A DNA stretch of 64,000 nt, taken from assembly GCA_023434145.1 (NCBI GenBank), contig JAEYTI010000270.1, positions 1 to 64,000 of the forward strand, read 5' to 3'. The stretch is from Chloroflexota bacterium (lineage in GTDB: Bacteria; Chloroflexota; Anaerolineae; Anaerolineales; Anaerolineaceae). Every line of letters starts with the position of its first letter. The first letter of the stretch is position 1. This document shows, one piece after another, positions 16,901-23,412 of this stretch. Position numbers and translations under genes: made by a program. A model generated the notes under the pieces. It searched no databases and was not told where the DNA came from. It saw nothing but the letters and a program-made list of their open reading frames with translations.

Positions 16901-17992
16901 CACCGGCAGCAGCGGGGCTATGCTCTCCACCAGTTTGGCAAACAGCCCGCCCGGGTCGCGTACAGAGCTAAACGCCTGGGCAAGCTGAGCCAAGCCCGTT
17001 AGTTCAGCGGTGCGGCGCTGTTCCATCTGGAACAACAGCGCATTGTGGATCGCAATCGCCGCCTGCCCGGAGAGCAAGCGAAGAAGATCGAGATCTTCCT
17101 CACGGAATGCTCCGGTCGACATCGACCCAAGCTCGAGGGTGCCAATGCACTCGCTGCCTACGATCAGCGGGATGCCAAGATAAGCGCGCGTTGGGATGCG
17201 CATGCGCTGCACGATCTCACGTAGATCTTCACGCTCATTCAGGTCTGCGGCCAACAGCGGGGTGCGCTGATCGAAGAGGTATCCGGTAAGACTGTCTCCG
17301 GCAAGGTAGCGCTCGGATGAAAGCTCTAGTTTGCGGTCAACACCTGGAAGGCCGGCAAAATGGTAGGGAATAAAAGATTGGCTCTCTTGATCCCACAAGG
17401 TAACTTCCATGAACTCGGCCGGCAGCAGCTTTTCTACATTTTCCAGCACCGCCTGGAGGGTGTCATTCAGATCGAGACTGATGGCCATCGCCTGGGCTAG
17501 CTGGTTGAAGGTTTGCAACGATTGGGTACTGATGGCGCCGTTTATTCCTACCAGCCCGTTGGTGATTTCGGGATAGCGCAGCGAAAGAACCGCGGTGGAT
17601 TGCGATCCATTGGTAACGAGGTAAGAGGTACCCTCTACCAGGCGGCCATCCAGCACAAAGCGGGTCTGGCCTTCCGCGGCACACAGCTTCAGCAGCGAAT
17701 CGTTCGGGCGAACCTTACGCGCCAACCGCTCCAGATTGGGGACCTCGCCTTCCTGCAGCCGGAAGAACTGCCGCGCGCGAGCGTTGATGCTTCGAATCCG
17801 GCCACCCACTTCCACCACGACCACACCATCTCCATGCTCTGACAGCAGATCATCGCCGCCCACTGGGGCAGCGATCTGCAGAGCAGGCCGCGCGCGCCGG
17901 ACAAAGCCGAGCGCGAGGTAAACGATCAGAAAAAAGAGGATTCCGATCGCTGCGATGAGGAGAGCAAACCCGAGGTCGTATGAAAAGGCCAT
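10982..17992 (-). CDS. Giant multi-GAF hybrid-length sensor histidine kinase
   Basis: The 2,336-residue kinase has one N-terminal membrane helix (about 5-28) and a degenerate PAS-like region (45-145). About ten GAF-type domains in tandem follow (roughly 165-1,920), with a coiled coil near 1,035-1,075, then a PAS domain (about 1,940-2,055), HisKA with SHELRTP and a HATPase domain with N-, G1 (DNGIGID), F and G2 (GTGLGLAI) boxes. Each GAF begins with a similar helix ending in SLD or an equivalent. No receiver domain is fused; receivers are encoded on both sides. I prefer the ATG at 17992; a TTG at 18013 is possible, and neither has a good ribosome site. Confidence 0.9.
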   Translation of the reverse strand: MAFSYDLGFALLIAAIGILFFLIVYLALGFVRRARPALQIAAPVGGDDLLSEHGDGVVVVEVGGRIRSINARARQFFRLQEGEVPNLERLARKVRPNDSLLKLCAAEGQTRFVLDGRLVEGTSYLVTNGSQSTAVLSLRYPEITNGLVGINGAISTQSLQTFNQLAQAMAISLDLNDTLQAVLENVEKLLPAEFMEVTLWDQESQSFIPYHFAGLPGVDRKLELSSERYLAGDSLTGYLFDQRTPLLAADLNEREDLREIVQRMRIPTRAYLGIPLIVGSECIGTLELGSMSTGAFREEDLDLLRLLSGQAAIAIHNALLFQMEQRRTAELTGLAQLAQAFSSVRDPGGLFAKLVESIAPLLPVDILGFLVYNENQHLLEARVPFHGLPDQFVEIYRINVLPGSHAEKTLLDQDVLITENASEDEKWVQMGMDHLAQAASLRETVLVPLSTGGHMLGYLQASNHTSGQTPFSQAELHLLMIVANQTASIIENAALVVQSRQRAQRAETLRRITSLASSAANLDEILQFSVQELARILRADVGAIFLVDQDRGSLVLHQSSLYGSMPEQSERITRLVTDDPQFHFTVSGTQHPLTSGSITKSGRAIVPFYQSILAAWNVESVIAVPLVVRSEGIGELWFGSHAVEFFDQGDTQVVATAAGQLAGVVEQSSLRSQTDESLRRRVDQMTAITRISRELSTSLDLNYLLNLVYDEALRTTGADCGTILLFDLDGSHYSNQPSVRFFVGDMPDGRLSPAEQLVLERDQPLDVPDFARSEFQPPHPGVQSALIVPISHQHQTAGLICLHGKALGQFDQTTIEISQSLAVQAAVALNNALAYEDQTRRSMLLKRELETLSRLIQVARVLKPSQSLPQALTTIAQAIQQATPFQTVLISVYEPESEALRRLVGVGLTPELWEDLRSRTQPWNGLTRLMHPDYRIGGAYYIPENKTPAIPQDVHVVSVLPSMDIKSEDAWQQHDMLLIPLFDAAENPLGLISVDAPADNRKPDKPTFEALEVFAAQASIIIESHLRATRLDSQLEESERERTRLQASKDLAQTNLPVMLHKELEQSIALHTLNERIDRIRASLEIAAMANRQQSESAVLRTLASEMLTRFAMQVALVAEHTPAGLRLLEVIGNFPVGTNPEALFGQRNPLRHLLQQAATEKRRAQDENLLLVSNLESTPEWQNTTMLNVLEARSMIGLPLEMGHDSIAGVLVIGQRALPAFVEEDRRVFAQLAYQVSIGIQNLQLLNETRRRLNEVNLLLDFSRKLGSLQPEDILKALIENVKQVIGSANAGWVGMWEEKELSIVPQASVGYGSSKDILGIRYPLQTSTGEVMDTRVVLPLRVFRTGRSERAGEIDFAAQYNLSADDLLRYRAATNGRLPLSAMLVPLRIGDTVLGIVFLENFEAQGVFTEEDEALVSSFTRQAAMALENARLYQASERRATQLQALTMVAGTITSSLQSDELIASLLDQLGLVLPYDTATLWLRKGSELTVSAANGFADNELRLNISVAVEDSDLFKTMIQTGEPISVGDLRNDRRFPMLIEPEYLSWLGIPLIFKSEVIGLIALEKRESDYYTADYLQAGTAFASQAAVSLENARLFEESTRRATELDERSQRLALLNQLSSDLVSSLDIDHIFRLTSKQLIQALDASGVAAVMLNADRQTVLQVEEPDRGESLPMVLPDSALFKHLADTQGIFQTSDVAAEKELKPLMDAFLLSRNVKTLLVVPLISGSALQGWFLIYGTEAYRYTLPEIELARTMCNQTAIAVQNARLFAETRRLTEDLERRVEARTTELRREHTNSQTLLHIITELSTSLDMGLVLNRTLSVLNESTGAEESLIVLSQGTSNQYRAGMHLARMDDAASGVTPVERQIARWVIRSRQPVLIDRVQDDNRWEVIAGSTLMYQSVLAVPLVMGEEVLGSLLLFHRQGAFFSQDLINLLEATARQIGIALNNAELFNLIRDQSEHLGSMLREQQIEASRSRAILEAVADGVLVTDPQSRVTLFNASAERILNLTSTQALGKSLDYFSGLFGKAASEWMQTINKFSQDPSAYTNAETFAEQLELDNGRIVAVHLAPVFWRQEFLGTVSIFRDITHEVQVDRLKSEFVANVSHELRTPMTSIKGYVDIMLMGASGELNGQQVHFLQIVKSNTERLSVLVNDLLDISRIEAGRVSLNFQSLDLREIAEDVIADLQRRSREENKPMDFTLKVQPSLPFAAGDLERVRQVLGNLVSNGYNYTPENGCVTIHIHQVENEMQIDVADNGIGIDEEGRRRLFERFYRGEDPLVLATAGTGLGLAIAKTLVEMHHGRIWYESSGVRGEGSVFSFTLPVYESQE

Positions 17993-18045
17993 TGCACCAA
18001 TATTCGGAAGCAAAAAGCAGTCGGCGCGAGATCTGGCGTTAGCGC

Positions 18046-18954
18046 CTAACGGTTAACGGACGCGTTGGCATCCTGCCGGCGTTCTTCCGCTGCCAGTTCA
18101 GTGATTTCGCGGATATCGGCAAACACGTGGGTCGAAGGCGATACCATCCCAACAGCCAGGGTCATCAGCGGTGTCTGCTGTATTTTGCCCGTTTCATCTG
18201 GGGCCAGGATGAAGCCCTGCTGGCGGTCCATGAAGTTGTAGTGCGAGAGCACTTCTTCCTTAAACCGGGTCTTCACTCGCTGGCGAACGTTCGCGGCCGC
18301 TTCTTCGTTGGTAATGACAATGAAGTTGTCACCGCCCGCGTGACCGATGAAGTCGTTTTGGGTGCCCAGGTCGTCCATCACCTCGCCGATCATCATGGCG
18401 GTGAAGCGCAGTACGTCGTTGGCGGCGATGAAGCCGTACACATCTTTGAACGCCTCGAACGAATTGATGCGAATATCCATGAACGCCCAGCCCTTGCGCT
18501 GGCGGATCATGCGGCGCAGCTCGTCTTCGATCAGGCGCCCAGCGGGCAGGCCTGTCTGCGGATCGGTCAGGCTCTCGCGCTCTGAGCGGGCAATGGCGTT
18601 CTGTACGTACAGCTTCAGCTCTTCAATATCGAAGGGCTTCGTGATGTAGTTATCCGCGCCCAACTCCAGGCCCTGCAGGCGGTCGGATCGCTCATCGCGC
18701 TGGGTGAGGAAGATGACCGGGATGTGGCTGGTGCGCGTAGAAAGGCGCAGATTGCGGCACACCTCGTACCCGTCGATGTCCGGGAGCATAATGTCGAGCA
18801 CAATCAGGTGCGGCATCACCTGGCGCGTCTTTTCCAACGCATCGGCCCCGCGCAGCGCCGTATCTACATCATACCCTTGGGCAGTGAAATAGATGCGGAG
18901 CATGTTCGAGATATCGAAATCGTCTTCAACAATCAAAAGGCGGGCTTTACCCAT
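18046..18954 (-). CDS. Response regulator with degenerate GGDEF output domain
   Basis: The 302-residue protein has a receiver domain (1-120; Asp11/Asp12, phospho-acceptor Asp54 in LIVLDIMLPD, Lys in YITKPFD) followed by a GGDEF-like domain (about 130-290; LTDPQTGLPAGRLIEDEL). The signature reads GGDNF instead of GGD(E/D)F, so the metal-binding acidic residue is missing and cyclase activity is doubtful. It is the first gene of an operon with the giant kinase (53 bases downstream), with a GGGAGG ribosome site and a good promoter at 19053-19081. Confidence 0.9.
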   Translation of the reverse strand: MGKARLLIVEDDFDISNMLRIYFTAQGYDVDTALRGADALEKTRQVMPHLIVLDIMLPDIDGYEVCRNLRLSTRTSHIPVIFLTQRDERSDRLQGLELGADNYITKPFDIEELKLYVQNAIARSERESLTDPQTGLPAGRLIEDELRRMIRQRKGWAFMDIRINSFEAFKDVYGFIAANDVLRFTAMMIGEVMDDLGTQNDFIGHAGGDNFIVITNEEAAANVRQRVKTRFKEEVLSHYNFMDRQQGFILAPDETGKIQQTPLMTLAVGMVSPSTHVFADIREITELAAEERRQDANASVNR

Positions 18955-19052
18955 TTATGGCCTCCCTAAAACAAACGTACAGCGGCACTGCGGCAGATGG
19001 CCTGAAGAATAGCAAGCATATAAATTACACGAATTGATTTTTCTGCTCCTTA

Positions 19053-19081
19053 ATCTTATGCCAATCGTACCATTCTGACAA
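19053..19081 (-). promoter_or_regulatory. Promoter of the receiver-kinase operon
   Basis: TTGTCA (19076-19081) and TAAGAT (19053-19058) are 17 bases apart on the minus strand. The start would fall near 19046, giving a leader of about 90 bases before the response-regulator gene. Confidence 0.65.
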
Positions 19082-19110
19082 CACTGGTTATAGAAATATT
19101 TAGCCATTTT

Positions 19111-20388
19111 TTACCACGACTCAACCACTTTCTCACCTTCGCGCGGATAAAGGCGCGGGTGAAGGTGCGCCACCGGTAGCGAAAGGTGGTCGCTATCTTC
19201 ATACCGGATATCGCGGTCGATCACACGCCGCTCTTTCGAAGCAAACAGGATTGTATCCGATTCAATGGTGCGAGCGGGATAGACGATCATCCCCGCGCCA
19301 ATGCGGCAGTTATGACCAATGCAGCCGCCCAGCACGGGGCGGTTGGCGTTGCGCAGCGAACCGCTGCCATCGCGTGCCTTGATCGATGAAGGCAGCAAGT
19401 TGTAGTCCGTCCAGGTGGAGCCCGCGCCGATAAACGTGTTGCGGCCCACCACGCACATCTGCAGGCAGGTATTCTGCGCCACCAGGCTGTTATCCATGAT
19501 CGAGGTCATAAACAGCGCGGCGCGGAACGGTAGAAACGTTCCATCACCCACCACTGAGAGCATGAGCTGGCAGCCCTGCGAGATGTTCACGTTATCGCCA
19601 ATGATACAGTTTTCGATGATCGCATTCGCGCCAACGGTCACGTTGTCACCGATCGTCGTTGGGCCGTGGATGATCGCCGATGGGTCGATAACGCAGTTGC
19701 GCCCCACCTTCACCACCGCGGAACTTTCTAGAAGCTGGCGGCCCTCAAATAGCGCGGTTCCCAGTACCTGCAGCTTAAAACCGAGGTCGGTATTCAGGCG
19801 TTTTTCAAAACGCGCGCCGCGCCCAAACAGGCCGAACACGCAGTCCGTGATAAAAATGTGCACCCACGAGTCAATAGCGATCAGGCTGCGCAGCGGAACC
19901 TGGTACACCAGGTCGCCGCCAGAGGCCGCCATGTAGAGCGGCACGTGGTAGTAACCGATCTCTTTCGCCTCCAGGTCTACCACCAGGGGCAGCGCATCGG
20001 GTTCGGGGCCGTTGGGGTAATACCACAGGTCCACCAGGAACAGGTCGCCGGATGGTGTATACGATGTGGAAAGCGGGAGGATGTGCTCGCGGAAGGCCGG
20101 GTCGTTGCACGAAAAAGCCGCCCGCATTGGGCGGTTGGCCGCCTGCGCGCGCCGCACAAATTCCTCGATGTAGTGTTCATCAAAATACAGGTTGTCGCGA
20201 TACACCAGGCACGGCTCGCGAAGCTGCGGGAACGGCGCGCCGGGCGGCAGCTCTACCTCTTGGGTGGTGAACTTTGCCAGCACATCGCGCTGCAGCAGCC
20301 ACAGCGGCTGGTTGAGGATACGCAGGTCACGCGCAGGCTCATTGAATGGGGCGATCTTTTTCTTGGATTGCAGAATGATCTTAAACAT
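19111..20388 (-). CDS. Left-handed beta-helix (hexapeptide-repeat) protein
   Basis: The 425-residue protein has an N-terminal alpha/beta region (1-220) that I do not recognise and a hexapeptide-repeat beta-helix (about 220-385). Typical repeats are AVVKVGRNCVIDPSAIIHGPTTIGDNVTVG (part) and NCIIGDNVNISQGCQL. Such modules occur in sugar-nucleotide acyl- and nucleotidyltransferases (GlmU-like). No clear nucleotide-binding N-terminal motif was seen, so substrate is unknown. It is followed by the kinase operon and preceded by the V4R gene, 6 bases away. Confidence 0.7.
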   Translation of the reverse strand: MFKIILQSKKKIAPFNEPARDLRILNQPLWLLQRDVLAKFTTQEVELPPGAPFPQLREPCLVYRDNLYFDEHYIEEFVRRAQAANRPMRAAFSCNDPAFREHILPLSTSYTPSGDLFLVDLWYYPNGPEPDALPLVVDLEAKEIGYYHVPLYMAASGGDLVYQVPLRSLIAIDSWVHIFITDCVFGLFGRGARFEKRLNTDLGFKLQVLGTALFEGRQLLESSAVVKVGRNCVIDPSAIIHGPTTIGDNVTVGANAIIENCIIGDNVNISQGCQLMLSVVGDGTFLPFRAALFMTSIMDNSLVAQNTCLQMCVVGRNTFIGAGSTWTDYNLLPSSIKARDGSGSLRNANRPVLGGCIGHNCRIGAGMIVYPARTIESDTILFASKERRVIDRDIRYEDSDHLSLPVAHLHPRLYPREGEKVVESW

Positions 20389-20394
20389 ACGCCC

Positions 20395-21009
20395 TCAATC
20401 CACCGGCCGCGCATCAATCTGGTAAACGCAGGCCGGACCACCATCCGCACGGCACTCGATCTCGCGCACCAGGTAAAAGCGCCCGCCGCCAGCCCAGCTC
20501 ATAAACCCTTGCAGCAGCCCGGTGATCAGGCAGCAGGAAGATTTAAGATGCTTGCCTTTGCCCGGCACCTTTGGCACCATTCGCCACAGCCAGCCGTTTT
20601 TCTCGGCCCGCACGGCAATTTCATCACCGGTCAGTTCGGCGATCGCATCGGCCAGGATATACAATCCGTGCTCCATGCGCCGGGGCGCAGGCAGCAGCCG
20701 GAACGCCACTGCGTTAAACCCAGCCGCCTCGCCCAGGCGGTTCAACCCGATGCGAAAGGCGGCTCGCCCAATGCGCAGCGCAAGCCCTTGCCCGCCGCGA
20801 GCGCCATAGGTGGCCTCGAGGCTGCCCAGCAGGCTGCCTGCCCCATCCACCAGCAGATCGCGGCCATGACCGTTCTTCCATTCGCCATTGCCCGGCGTCC
20901 AACCCGATGACCAATGGGGCAAATGATGCACGTCAAACAGTTCCTGCGCGCCCTCCATCAGGATCTGCGCCGCATCTTCAGCAGGTATGTGAACAGCAGG
21001 TCCTAACAT
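20395..21009 (-). CDS. V4R (4-vinyl reductase-like) domain protein
   Basis: The product is about 204 residues. The C-terminal half ends with the V4R pattern: hydrophobic strands, then REIECRADGGPACVYQIDA, with the paired Cys residues of the family. V4R domains bind small hydrophobic ligands and are used as sensors or accessory factors. ATG at 21009 is used; TTG at 21021 would overlap the preceding hydrolase gene by 4 bases and is equally plausible. Its place among signalling genes favours a ligand-sensing role, by inference. Confidence 0.7.
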   Translation of the reverse strand: MLGPAVHIPAEDAAQILMEGAQELFDVHHLPHWSSGWTPGNGEWKNGHGRDLLVDGAGSLLGSLEATYGARGGQGLALRIGRAAFRIGLNRLGEAAGFNAVAFRLLPAPRRMEHGLYILADAIAELTGDEIAVRAEKNGWLWRMVPKVPGKGKHLKSSCCLITGLLQGFMSWAGGGRFYLVREIECRADGGPACVYQIDARPVD

Positions 21010-21017
21010 GGTATGTT

Positions 21018-21806
21018 TCAAGAGGGACAGTCCAGGAAATCTTTGAGTTTTTGCATAAAGACCTGGGGATCATCAAGCATGATGAAATGCCCGGCCTTTT
21101 TGAAGCGCTCAATGCGGGCCGATGGATATCCATTTTGCAGCGGCTGCCACTGGCGGGGGTGAACAATATTATCGTGGTCGCCAAACATGCCCATCACCGG
21201 GATGTTGAGCTGGCTCAACCGGGGCCGCAAATCGGTTCGCCGCAGCGAGGAGATCGACAGCAGGAAGGATTCGAGCGTGGTCTTCGAGAGGTCGCGGTCC
21301 ATCATATCGGGGAAGCGCGGGTCGCCGCAGATAAACGGCGATGCCACGCGCATGGTAGCGCGGAAGGAGCCAAACATGTTAAACAGCATCCAGGCAATCT
21401 GCCGGTAGCCTGCCAGCTTCAGCGGCAGCGCCAGCGAAGACCCCACAATCGGCGAACCGATAATAACGACCTTCTGCGCTCGCTCGGGGTACTGCAACGC
21501 CACCGAAAGGCTCACCGTACCGCCCATGCTGTGCCCTACCAACGGCGCACGTATGATGCCCAGCTTATCCATAAACTGATCTACCAGACTGACAAAATCC
21601 TGCACCTGGTAGGTATTGCGCTTCTTCCCCGATTCGCCGAATCCCCAAAAGTCCAGCGCGTAGGTGCGGTAATACTGGCCCAGAAACGTCATCGTTTCTT
21701 GCCAGAGCCCCCAAGACCCCAACCACCCGTGTAAAAGAATCACGGGACGACCGCGGCCATACACCTCGTAGTGGACAATGCCCTGATCCGTCGTGATCGA
21801 AGACAC
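21018..21806 (-). CDS. Alpha/beta hydrolase with intact catalytic triad
   Basis: The 262-residue hydrolase has oxyanion loop HGWLGSWG, nucleophile elbow GHSMGG (Ser93), an acid in GMFGDHDNIV and His in KAGHFIMLDD. It is closely similar along its length to the protein at 9772-10563, which has Gly at position 93. Substrate is unknown; the lid region is generic for esterase/epoxide hydrolase/MhpC-like enzymes. Its stop codon abuts the V4R gene start. Confidence 0.85.
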   Translation of the reverse strand: MSSITTDQGIVHYEVYGRGRPVILLHGWLGSWGLWQETMTFLGQYYRTYALDFWGFGESGKKRNTYQVQDFVSLVDQFMDKLGIIRAPLVGHSMGGTVSLSVALQYPERAQKVVIIGSPIVGSSLALPLKLAGYRQIAWMLFNMFGSFRATMRVASPFICGDPRFPDMMDRDLSKTTLESFLLSISSLRRTDLRPRLSQLNIPVMGMFGDHDNIVHPRQWQPLQNGYPSARIERFKKAGHFIMLDDPQVFMQKLKDFLDCPS

Positions 21807-21833
21807 AGGTTATGTTTTCGGGCCTCAGCCGAT

Positions 21834-22367
21834 CTAGCCCGCCTCCATTTCCTGAAGGATACTGTACAAAAGCTCCAGCAGAGCAGTTTTCACCGGTTCT
21901 TTCTTGGTCGCCACGCAAGGCAGCAGCTTCACCTTGGGGCTCAGTCGCAGCGCCAGGCGGATATCCTCGATATCCCAGGCATCGGGGAGATCCTGCTTAT
22001 TCGCGGCGACCACGTATGGCGTGGGGGCATAGGCGCGGAAGGTCTCCAAAATGCTGCGCGCCTCGCGGAATGTCTCGGGGCGGGTGCTATCGACCATGAC
22101 AATGAAGCCGAGCATGCCTTCCGAGAGAATTTCCCACATGAAATCAAACCGCTTCTGGCCGGGGGTACCAAACAGATACAGGACCAGGTCCTGGTCAACG
22201 GTAATGCGGCCAAAATCCATCGCCACGGTCGTGGAATCTTTGACCTTTTCGGCCTCGGAGGAAATTTTGCGCTCCGTGGAAACCACGTTGATTTCGCTAA
22301 TAGACTGGATAAACTCGGTTTTGCCCGAGTTGAAGGGTCCAGTGACTACCATTTTTACCGTTTGCAT
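21834..22367 (-). CDS. Small Ras/MglA-like GTPase
   Basis: The 177-residue GTPase has P-loop GPFNSGKT (10-17), switch II FGTPGQKRF and NKQD for guanine recognition. Gly replaces Gln/His variants within DTPG-like switch II (FGTPGQ). It resembles bacterial MglA and Streptomyces conservon CvnD GTPases that act in signalling and polarity. It follows the DUF4388 gene by 24 bases; no roadblock (MglB/CvnB) gene is visible nearby, which is unusual for this family. Confidence 0.85.
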   Translation of the reverse strand: MQTVKMVVTGPFNSGKTEFIQSISEINVVSTERKISSEAEKVKDSTTVAMDFGRITVDQDLVLYLFGTPGQKRFDFMWEILSEGMLGFIVMVDSTRPETFREARSILETFRAYAPTPYVVAANKQDLPDAWDIEDIRLALRLSPKVKLLPCVATKKEPVKTALLELLYSILQEMEAG

Positions 22368-22391
22368 AGGATGTATCCTTATCGTTCCAGC

Positions 22392-23210
22392 TTACGCAGA
22401 AATTAACCGGCGGATAATGCGGTTGACCAATGATTTTTGTTCTTCTTTGTTCTGGGTCGGGAAGGCGCGAGACGGGGTAGCCGTGGGCGCGCCTCCAGGC
22501 CGGATAATTTCCACCAGCCCGGCTTGCAGCAGGCCATAGACGACCCGGCGAATTTCCAGATCGTTCATCTTTACCGTACGGGCAATCTGATTCATGGTGT
22601 TCTTGGGGTTTACGTACGAAACCACCCGCCATTCTTCGATGCTAAGGTTGATGTTCTTCAGGTCGGTGCCCGGGCGATCGGTGAAGCGCAGGGCCATTTC
22701 CAGGCTGGGGATTTCTTCCTGGAGCTGCTCCCATTCGCGGAGCTGGCGCGAGCCCTCGATGATCAGATTCTCCAGGTCCACTTTGACGGTGATCTTCCCA
22801 TCGCCGGGGAAGGCCATCTCCTGCTCGAAGCGGAAGAAGCCTTCCACCCACGTAAACAGTCGCCGCACCACGTCGATGAAGTACTGCTGCAAGCTGTTGA
22901 GGATATCTTCCTGGTTGAGATACCCTGCATTGATCAGCAGCAAACCAAGCTCTTTATCGGTCATCTGAGCGGTACGCTCTTTGAGGATGCGGTACTGGCT
23001 CTGCGAGATCTTGTTGCTGCGGTGAAGGATCGAGGCCAGGCCGGTGTCTTCGACGCCGTACTGCGCAAAGGAGAGTTTTCCCTCGCGAAAAGCGACCCGA
23101 GCCGTTTCGGTCGGGCCTTCGATCACCAGCGTTCCGGTCTTGCGAGCCAGGTTGATCAGGTTTAATAGCTGGGTGATGGTGAAATCGCGAAGATTTCCTT
23201 TAAGCGCCAT
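22392..23210 (-). CDS. DUF4388 protein with C-terminal winged-helix-like segment
   Basis: The 272-residue protein starts with the DUF4388 (PatA-N-like) domain: MALKGNLRDFTITQLLNLI, RKTGTLVIEG and VAFREGKLSFAQYG. A central linker follows, then a C-terminal helix-turn-helix-like segment (TMNQIARTVKMNDLEIRRVVYGLLQAGLV, split). DUF4388 proteins occur with small GTPases and two-component proteins in gliding or developmental signalling. I start at ATG 23210, where the domain begins, not at the upstream ATG 23324, which lies in the palindromic intergenic region. Confidence 0.8.
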   Translation of the reverse strand: MALKGNLRDFTITQLLNLINLARKTGTLVIEGPTETARVAFREGKLSFAQYGVEDTGLASILHRSNKISQSQYRILKERTAQMTDKELGLLLINAGYLNQEDILNSLQQYFIDVVRRLFTWVEGFFRFEQEMAFPGDGKITVKVDLENLIIEGSRQLREWEQLQEEIPSLEMALRFTDRPGTDLKNINLSIEEWRVVSYVNPKNTMNQIARTVKMNDLEIRRVVYGLLQAGLVEIIRPGGAPTATPSRAFPTQNKEEQKSLVNRIIRRLISA

Positions 23211-23334
23211 ACAGTTCGGCCTCAACAGGGAAGATAAAATGACAGGAAACGGTGAAGTCCTGGAAAAATTATACTTGCTGGATGAATTAGCGTCAATTAC
23301 ACGCACCTTACAAATGACCGTCATACCAGATCCC

Positions 23335-23389
23335 AGCAGTTTGTGATCGGTTGGTGATGCCAGGCATCACCAACCGATCACAAACTGCT
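23335..23389. repeat. 55-bp perfect palindrome with 27-bp arms around one base
   Basis: The arms 23335-23361 and 23363-23389 are exact reverse complements around a single A at 23362. It lies in the divergent gap between the DUF4388 gene (minus) and the helicase-associated gene (plus), ending 23 bases before the latter's ATG. Its sequence is unrelated to the palindrome at 9648-9708. Confidence 0.9.
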
Positions 23390-23412
23390 TCTTGCGATAC
23401 AATTAGCATGCC

